DNA of 9,409 nucleotides, taken from Candidatus Atribacter alterifermentans. Its GTDB lineage: Bacteria > Atribacterota > Atribacteria > Atribacterales > Atribacteraceae. Made by a program: the position numbers and the translations under genes. The stretch covers positions 1-9,409 of the forward strand of contig JAAYUP010000276.1 in NCBI GenBank assembly GCA_012517635.1, read 5' to 3'. The notes under the pieces were generated by a model that was given only the letters and a program-made list of their open reading frames with translations, made no database searches and was not told the origin of the DNA. Positions 7,390 through 9,409 of the stretch are shown in pieces. The first letter of the stretch is position 1. Every line of letters begins with the position of its first letter.

Positions 7390-7421
7390 TCATTCTCTGA
7401 AGCCGTGAGGCTCTCATCTGA
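7390..7421 (+). repeat. Intergenic palindromic repeat, diverged short copy E
   Basis: TCATTCTCTGAAG followed by CCGTGAGGCTCTCATCTG matches the left block (TCATCCTGA) and right block (CGTGAGGATCTCATC) of the repeat core at 7432-7470, with shortened centre. It sits directly before copy B. Confidence 0.5.
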
Positions 7422-7431
7422 CGCTGCAGTT

Positions 7432-7553
7432 GTCATCCTGAGCGGTGCTTAACCGCGTGAGGATCTCATCTTGTGTCTTTATATAGTTCCACATTTCCAC
7501 AATTCCCCACTTCCATAGCTTTTTTAAAATTCAAGAATCAAGACCTGACCCCA
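7432..7553 (+). repeat. Intergenic palindromic repeat, copy B (fullest copy)
   Basis: The left part is a hairpin: ATCCT (7435-7439) with AGGAT (7460-7464), and inside it GCGGT (7442-7446) with ACCGC (7452-7456). It is followed by CTCATC, a T/C-rich spacer with TTCCAC motifs, CCATAGCTTTTTTAAAA (7513-7529) and AATCAAGACCTGACCCC (7536-7552). It shares the left hairpin with copy D and the right blocks with copies A and D. No open reading frame lies within. It looks like a non-autonomous REP-like element. Confidence 0.7.
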
Positions 7554-7622
7554 GAAATTGTTACTCCTTTTTAAAAATCTACTAATACACCCATTCTCTT
7601 TTTCACTAATATCTGTTACTGC

Positions 7623-7732
7623 GAAGCAGCATGCGGGTCTATCCTGCAAACTGCCCAGAATAGCAGCCTACGGCTTTCCATTTTTATCATCCTGAGAACT
7701 CGCTTTTTGAGTGCGGGAGGATCTCATTTTTT
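7623..7732 (+). repeat. Intergenic repeat, mosaic copy C
   Basis: GCAGCATGCGGGTCTATCCTG (starting 7627) matches the left module of the 99-bp repeat at 7761 (GCAGCATGCAGGTCTATTCTG). It is followed by TCATCCTGAGAACTCG (7687-7702), a small ACTC/GAGT hairpin and GGGAGGATCTCAT, the palindromic core seen in copies B and D. AGCC-TAC-GGCT at 7666-7676 is another small hairpin. The arrangement shows that the two repeat modules travel together. Confidence 0.55.
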
Positions 7733-7760
7733 AATTTTTTTTCTTTATTTTTTCCCCTTT

Positions 7761-7859
7761 CTGCTTTTTCATTCCTATATGGTGATGTTGTGCAGCATGC
7801 AGGTCTATTCTGTTAACACTATCAAATACGTTCCCCCATTGAGGTGGGATTCAGGGGGG
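7761..7859 (+). repeat. 99-bp direct repeat, copy 1
   Basis: It matches 9310-9408 at 97 of 99 positions, by eye; mismatches are at 7769 (T/C) and 7830 (G/A). It contains the GCAGCATGCAGGTCTATTCT module and GAGGTGGGATTCAGGGGGG. Copy D of the palindromic repeat follows 15 bp later, so the full unit may be longer. Confidence 0.85.
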
Positions 7860-7873
7860 TATGCCTTTCATCA

Positions 7874-7983
7874 GTCATCCGGAGCGGTGCTTTCTCGCGT
7901 GAGGATCTCATCCTTTTCTTTCTTTTCCCTTAATCTCAATCCCCCAAATCAACAGCTTTATAAAATTTAAGAATCACAACCCA
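7874..7983 (+). repeat. Intergenic palindromic repeat, copy D
   Basis: The left block GTCATCCGGAGCGGTGC (7874-7890) matches copy B at 16 of 17 bases, followed by CGCGTGAGGATCTCATCC (7896-7913), a T/C-rich spacer, AACAGCTTTATAAAA and AAGAATCACAACCC, the diverged right end. Confidence 0.65.
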
Positions 7984-8017
7984 TTAGATCCCCAATATTT
8001 ATTTTACTAATATAGAA

Positions 8018-8040
8018 AATGAGCCTCATTATTTTTGAGG
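8018..8040 (-). terminator. Weak terminator-like hairpin at the end of the fluoride operon
   Basis: On the minus strand CCTCA (8040-8036) and TGAGG (8028-8024) form a 5-bp stem with a 7-nt loop spanning the DUF190 stop codon, followed by CTCATTTTC. The stem is short and the U-run interrupted, so this is only a candidate. Confidence 0.3.
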
Positions 8041-8367
8041 TGCTTCATATAAATAAACAGTCACTGGTTCTTCAGTCACCAATCCTTCTTTGACTGATTG
8101 GTCAATAATCGGTTTGATGGCCTCGATTTTTTCCTTTCGGTCAACCACTTCGATCACAATAGGAAGGTCGGTAGAAAGCTGAAGAATTGATGAAGTTTGA
8201 ATCCGGCTGTTTTTTCCAAAACCTGCTATTCCTCTTGTGGCCGTTGCTCCAGCTAAATCGGCTTTTTTAAAAGCTTCAAGGAGGTAGAGATATAAAGGCT
8301 TACCCTCATAACGATCGGTTTCACCAATAAAAATCCTCAGACAAACTGCTTCTTCTTGCCTTTTCAT
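8029..8367 (-). CDS. DUF190 family protein
   Basis: This 112-residue soluble protein is a member of DUF190 (COG1993), small ferredoxin-like alpha/beta proteins reminiscent of PII signalling proteins. Supporting segments are LRIFIGETDRYEGKPLY (10-26), the conserved GATATRGIAGFG loop (40-51), SSILQLSTDLPIVIEVVD (59-76) and PVTVYLYE (101-108). Length is typical. ATG at 8367 lies 2 bp after the crcB stop codon, with AAGGAGA inside the end of crcB, so the genes are cotranscribed and probably coupled. DUF190 genes are recurrently found beside crcB; a role in fluoride resistance is therefore inferred from context, and the biochemical activity is unknown. There are no membrane segments. Confidence 0.88.
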   Translation of the reverse strand: MKRQEEAVCLRIFIGETDRYEGKPLYLYLLEAFKKADLAGATATRGIAGFGKNSRIQTSSILQLSTDLPIVIEVVDRKEKIEAIKPIIDQSVKEGLVTEEPVTVYLYEAPQK

Positions 8368-8369
8368 GG

Positions 8370-8747
8370 TTATCTCCTTATCAATAATGCTATTTCTTTC
8401 CCAAGGAAGACGGCAAAGATGTTCCCAATTACATTCCCAAAAACATTGATTGTTAAATGTATATAATCGTGGCCTTCAAGCATGCGAAAAGATTCATATT
8501 CAAAAGTAGACATGGTGGTAAATGCTCCTAATAAACCAACGGTGATAAAAAGACGAACATCACGACTGATGACGCCACCGAATTCAGAAAGATACATAAT
8601 AAAGCTCAGAAAAAAACTCCCAATAAAATTTACAACCATTGTGCCCATTGGAAAAGTTGGGAAAAAATGCTGGATCCATCCGCCCACGATATATCGAGCA
8701 ATTGCTCCAAAAACTCCTCCAATTCCAACCAAAAACAGCTCTTTCAT
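8370..8747 (-). CDS. crcB: Fluoride channel FluC/CrcB
   Basis: This 125-residue protein, with four hydrophobic helices (about 4-24, 34-54, 64-84, 97-119), matches the CrcB/FluC family, dual-topology dimers that let fluoride leave the cell. Motifs are GGVFGAIARY (10-19), PMGTMVVNFIGSF (33-45) with the conserved pore Asn40, and GLLGAFTTMSTFEYE (71-85), the helix-break segment that binds the central sodium ion. The family consensus there is TTFSTF; the first Phe of the phenylalanine box is Met79 here, while Phe82 is kept. ATG at 8747 has GGAGGG about 9 nt upstream. A fluoride riboswitch lies about 95 nt upstream, so expression should rise with fluoride. Only one crcB copy is seen, consistent with a homodimer. 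Confidence 0.95.
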   Translation of the reverse strand: MKELFLVGIGGVFGAIARYIVGGWIQHFFPTFPMGTMVVNFIGSFFLSFIMYLSEFGGVISRDVRLFITVGLLGAFTTMSTFEYESFRMLEGHDYIHLTINVFGNVIGNIFAVFLGKEIALLIRR

Positions 8748-8824
8748 AGAATTCAGCCCTCCATTATCATGGCAATGATGAAATCAATCGGTAATTAAAT
8801 CATTGAGGTTAATATTGCTGAACT

Positions 8825-8844
8825 AAAAAAACTCATTTATGAAT
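8825..8844 (-). terminator. Candidate riboswitch-controlled terminator
   Basis: Immediately after the aptamer, ATTCA and TGAGT can form a 5-bp stem (one G-U pair) with loop TAAA, followed by seven T (8831-8825). The stem is weak alone. The 5-prime side abuts the aptamer P1 strand, as expected for a transcriptional expression platform. Confidence 0.35.
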
Positions 8845-8900
8845 AGAAGTCATCAGCTTTTTTGCGGTTTAGGGCGAGCCAGGGCGGACTTCATCGCCTC
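8843..8900 (-). ncRNA. Fluoride riboswitch (crcB motif)
   Basis: Read on the minus strand: GGCGATGAAGTC (8898-8887), CCGCC, then TAAACCGC, an A-rich loop and GCTGATGACTTCTA (8857-8844). GAAGTC pairs with GACTTC to form P1, GGCG can form the pseudoknot with the following CGCC, and the AAACCGC and GCTGATGA signatures are those of the fluoride aptamer. It precedes a fluoride channel gene, its known partner. Fluoride binding should allow expression of crcB and the DUF190 gene. P2 is very short (GC/GC), and a CTGGCTCGCC insertion follows the pseudoknot strand. Confidence 0.93.
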
Positions 8901-8910
8901 ACGAGGTTAA

Positions 8911-8939
8911 ATTTTAGCATAACGACATAAAAAAATGAA
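8911..8939 (-). promoter_or_regulatory. Promoter of the fluoride operon
   Basis: On the minus strand TTCATT (8939-8934), 17 bp, TAAAAT (8916-8911). The -10 is good and the -35 weak. Transcription would begin near 8904, placing the riboswitch at the very 5-prime end of the transcript as expected. Confidence 0.5.
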
Positions 8940-9103
8940 TGTATCATGTTTTTACCAATGTTGAATCAAAATAAACAGATCTAGGTTTTGATCTTCTGAT
9001 TCACATTTAAAGAGGATAATGCTTGATCTGTATATCATATGGCATCGTTCTTTTTATTTTTCATAAAAGGAGAAAGTTATCATTTTTACTTGATCAATTT
9101 TTT

Positions 9104-9179
9104 CTGCTAAGGATAGTCCCTCATGTCACATCCGTGACATCACATGATAATGAAAACGGAGAGGGTCTATCCTTAGCAG
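9104..9179. repeat. 76-bp element with 19-bp terminal inverted repeats
   Basis: CTGCTAAGGATAGTCCCTC (9104-9122) is the reverse complement of 9161-9179 with one mismatch (9117). Inside is a perfect hairpin, ATGTCAC (9123-9129), loop ATCC, GTGACAT (9134-9140). T-rich DNA follows on the plus strand (9186-9205). It could be a miniature inverted-repeat element, a structured RNA, or a large terminator; no gene on either side calls for the last. Confidence 0.75.
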
Positions 9180-9209
9180 TTTCAGTTTTTCAGTTTTTTT
9201 CTTTTCAAT

Positions 9210-9250
9210 CCTACGCCGTAGGTTGCTATCCTGTGTCGTTTACAGGATAG
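9210..9250. repeat. Two adjacent hairpins
   Basis: CCTACG (9210-9215) pairs with CGTAGG (9217-9222), and CTATCCTGT (9226-9234) pairs with ACAGGATAG (9242-9250) around a 7-nt loop. The CTATCCT/AGGATAG sequence echoes the arms of the 9104-9179 element. Confidence 0.6.
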
Positions 9251-9309
9251 ATTCCCAACCATTTTATGTTTCTTTTATCCTTCATCTTTTTCTCGTACTC
9301 TCGCCTCAT

Positions 9310-9408
9310 CTGCTTTTCCATTCCTATATGGTGATGTTGTGCAGCATGCAGGTCTATTCTGTTAACACTATCAAATACATTCCCCCATTGAGGTGGGATT
9401 CAGGGGGG
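9310..9408 (+). repeat. 99-bp direct repeat, copy 2 (at the window end)
   Basis: Same orientation and 97 of 99 bases identical, by eye, to 7761-7859. The run of G ends at the window edge (seven G here, six in copy 1), so the true right boundary cannot be seen. The fluoride operon lies between the two copies. Confidence 0.85.
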
Positions 9409-9409
9409 G

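Noticed and set aside
7707..7970. 87-codon plus-strand open frame
   Set aside because: It runs through the repeat modules C, the 99-bp repeat and copy D, so its frame is explained by repeat sequence.
7390..7983. CRISPR array
   Set aside because: Repeats are irregularly spaced, diverged and hairpin-bearing; there are no uniform spacers and no cas genes.
9023..9250. 75-codon plus-strand open frame
   Set aside because: It spans the inverted-repeat element and hairpins; no Shine-Dalgarno site and a composition unlike protein.

Overview
The window comes from an AT-rich (roughly 35-40% GC by eye) bacterium with strong Shine-Dalgarno sites. Protein style, base composition and palindromic intergenic repeats make me think of a Firmicutes-like or Atribacterota-like anaerobe. 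That taxonomic guess is low confidence and comes from general impression, not a search.

Left part (1-5050, all minus strand) is a LacI-controlled sugar-uptake locus. In transcription order it holds a LacI-family repressor (4985-3948), a RbsA-type double ATPase gene interrupted by one in-frame TAA (3785-2244), a RbsC-type permease (2251-1292), a RbsB-type periplasmic sugar-binding protein (1168-203) and the start of a ThuA-like gene running off the window (101-1). Three operator-like sites (3819-3833, 3938-3951, 5035-5048) lie at the transporter promoter, over the lacI stop codon and upstream of lacI. This fits repression of the transporter with autoregulation and possible looping. A strong promoter (TTGACT, 15 bp, TATAAT) has its -35 inside the arm of a hairpin that follows lacI.

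Middle part (5050-7120): about 750 bp of AT-rich DNA with no convincing gene and one copy of a repeat, then a plus-strand membrane diguanylate cyclase (six predicted TM helices, coiled linker, GGEEF domain with an intact RxxD inhibitory site). It has a good extended -10 promoter but a GTG start, and an open, unassigned in-frame stretch precedes it.

Right part: 7120-8000 is a gene-free cluster of mosaic palindromic repeats. A minus-strand fluoride-resistance operon follows (transcribed 8904 to 8029): a clear fluoride (crcB-motif) riboswitch, then a FluC/CrcB fluoride channel, then a DUF190 protein 2 bp downstream. From 8940 to the end is non-coding DNA with a 76-bp near-perfect terminal-inverted-repeat element, further hairpins, and a second copy of a 99-bp repeat cut by the window end.

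Nothing here is clearly a new multi-gene system. The best leads are the single nonsense codon in the ATPase gene, the three-operator layout, the CrcB-DUF190 pairing under a riboswitch, and the repeat families.
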